Assembly: GCA_011523485.1 (NCBI GenBank)
Contig: WTGR01000161.1
Coordinates: forward strand, 1-5,404
DNA from: Acidobacteriota bacterium
GTDB lineage: Bacteria > Acidobacteriota > Vicinamibacteria > Vicinamibacterales > UBA8438
Direction of reading: 5' to 3'
DNA: 5,404 bases
Shown: in pieces, positions 4,778 to 5,404 of the stretch
Position numbering within the stretch: the first letter of the stretch is position 1
Layout: each line of letters begins with the position of its first letter
Notes under the pieces: model-generated
The model's input: the letters and a program-made list of their open reading frames with translations, nothing else
Database searches by the model: none
Told to the model about the DNA's origin: nothing
Position numbers and translations under genes: made by a program

Positions 4778-5404
4778 AGGCTCATCTTCAACTTGCATTG
4801 GTCGTCGTGCTGGGACTGAGCACGCTCGCCGTCGTCGCGCCGGTCGGAAGCGCGCAGGCGCAGACGCCGGCCGTGGGCATGATTCCGGTCGAGGGCGAGG
4901 GTGCGCGGTACTGGCCGCGCTGGCGCGGACCGTCCGGGCAGGGCCTCGTGGCGGACTCCGGCTATCCCGACCGCTGGAGCGCCACCGACAATGTCGTCTG
5001 GCGCACCACGGTGCAGGGACGGGGCAACTCCTCGCCCGTCGTGTGGGGTGACCGCATCTTCCTGACGGCAGGCCGCGAGGGCGGCCGGCGCCTGTACGTC
5101 CTGGCCTTTCGACGCGGCGACGGGGCGCTCTTGTGGGAAACCGAGGTGGCGCCGGGCCCGCGGGAGTCGGTGCACCAGAAGAACGGGCCGGCCTCGGCCA
5201 CCCCGACCACCGACGGCGAGCGCGTCTACGTGTCGCTCGGCAGCCGGGGACTGGCGGCCCTCGACTTCGACGGGACCGTGCTCTGGCACACCGAGGTGGG
5301 GCGCATCTCGAACTACCATGGGCCGGCCGGCTCGCCGTTGCTCTACGAAGACAAGCTCATCATCTACCAGGACCAGCGAAGCGGCGGCTTCGTGGCCGCC
5401 TACG
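4774..5404 (+). CDS. Secreted PQQ-like (BamB-type) beta-propeller protein, 3' truncated
   Basis: The frame is open from ATG 4774 to the window end (210 codons visible), so the C-terminus is missing. Residues 1-29 are a clear signal peptide: K2, then a hydrophobic core LALVVVLGLSTLAVVA, with a canonical AQA|Q cleavage site at 29-30. The mature protein opens with YWPRWRGPSGQG (46-57), the same W-P-x-x-x-G-P start as the propeller gene on the other strand, then SSPVVWGDRIFLT and the blade ends LAFRRGDGALLW (110-121) and LAALDFDGTVLW (160-171). H-Q-K-N-G-P-A-S-A-T-P and N-Y-H-G-P-A-G-S-P-L are typical of the PQQ-like propellers common in Planctomycetota and Acidobacteriota. Visible sequence shows no cytochrome motif. 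It is coupled to the thioesterase by ATGA and a strong Shine-Dalgarno. The role is unknown. It is related to, but clearly diverged from, the minus-strand propeller. Confidence 0.92.
   Translation, partial: MKAHLQLALVVVLGLSTLAVVAPVGSAQAQTPAVGMIPVEGEGARYWPRWRGPSGQGLVADSGYPDRWSATDNVVWRTTVQGRGNSSPVVWGDRIFLTAGREGGRRLYVLAFRRGDGALLWETEVAPGPRESVHQKNGPASATPTTDGERVYVSLGSRGLAALDFDGTVLWHTEVGRISNYHGPAGSPLLYEDKLIIYQDQRSGGFVAAY

Noticed and set aside
4133..5319. Minus-strand open frames of 221 and 216 codons opposite the thioesterase and second propeller.
   Set aside because: Compositionally biased shadows of two well-supported plus-strand genes.

Overview
The window is GC-rich DNA of bacterial type, with dense gene packing, ATGA overlaps and purine-rich ribosome-binding sites. 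The gene content is secreted NHL and PQQ-like beta-propeller proteins, a CNNM/CBS membrane protein, a RimJ/RimL-type acetyltransferase and a PaaI-type thioesterase. That mix would fit an Acidobacteriota (Vicinamibacteria-like) or Planctomycetota-like genome. This placement is an impression from protein style, not a phylogenetic result. I see no mobile element, phage gene, CRISPR array, tRNA or rRNA.

Layout. (1) Positions 1-554, plus strand: the 3' part of an NHL-repeat protein. Its motifs line up with the active-site segments of peptidyl-alpha-hydroxyglycine alpha-amidating lyase (PAL). (2) Positions 555-635: a short convergent gap holding a nested GC-rich inverted repeat, probably a terminator shared by both sides. 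(3) Positions 636-908, minus: a 90-residue protein with an N-terminal coiled coil, a Lys/Arg/Ala-rich linker and a short basic C-terminal helix. (4) Positions 1118-4053, minus: a three-gene operon read right to left. It runs acetyltransferase, secreted PQQ-like propeller (ATGA overlap), then CNNM/CBS protein (48-base gap). (5) Positions 4054-4255: a 202-base divergent promoter region with a perfect TATAAT on each strand, several inverted and direct repeats, and a strong hairpin just before the acetyltransferase start. (6) Positions 4256-5404, plus: a PaaI-type thioesterase overlapped by ATGA with a second secreted PQQ-like propeller that runs off the window.

How the genes fit together. The divergent region is roughly mirror-symmetric. 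On each side a small CoA-ester-using cytoplasmic enzyme comes first. It is translationally coupled through ATGA, with a Shine-Dalgarno inside the last codons of the upstream gene, to a secreted propeller carrying an N-terminal W-P-x-x-x-G-P motif. No pathway linking the enzymes to the propellers can be read from the sequence. The families are known individually. The least explained parts are the symmetric arrangement, the repeat-rich control region and the PAL-like NHL protein. I do not see clear evidence of a wholly new system.
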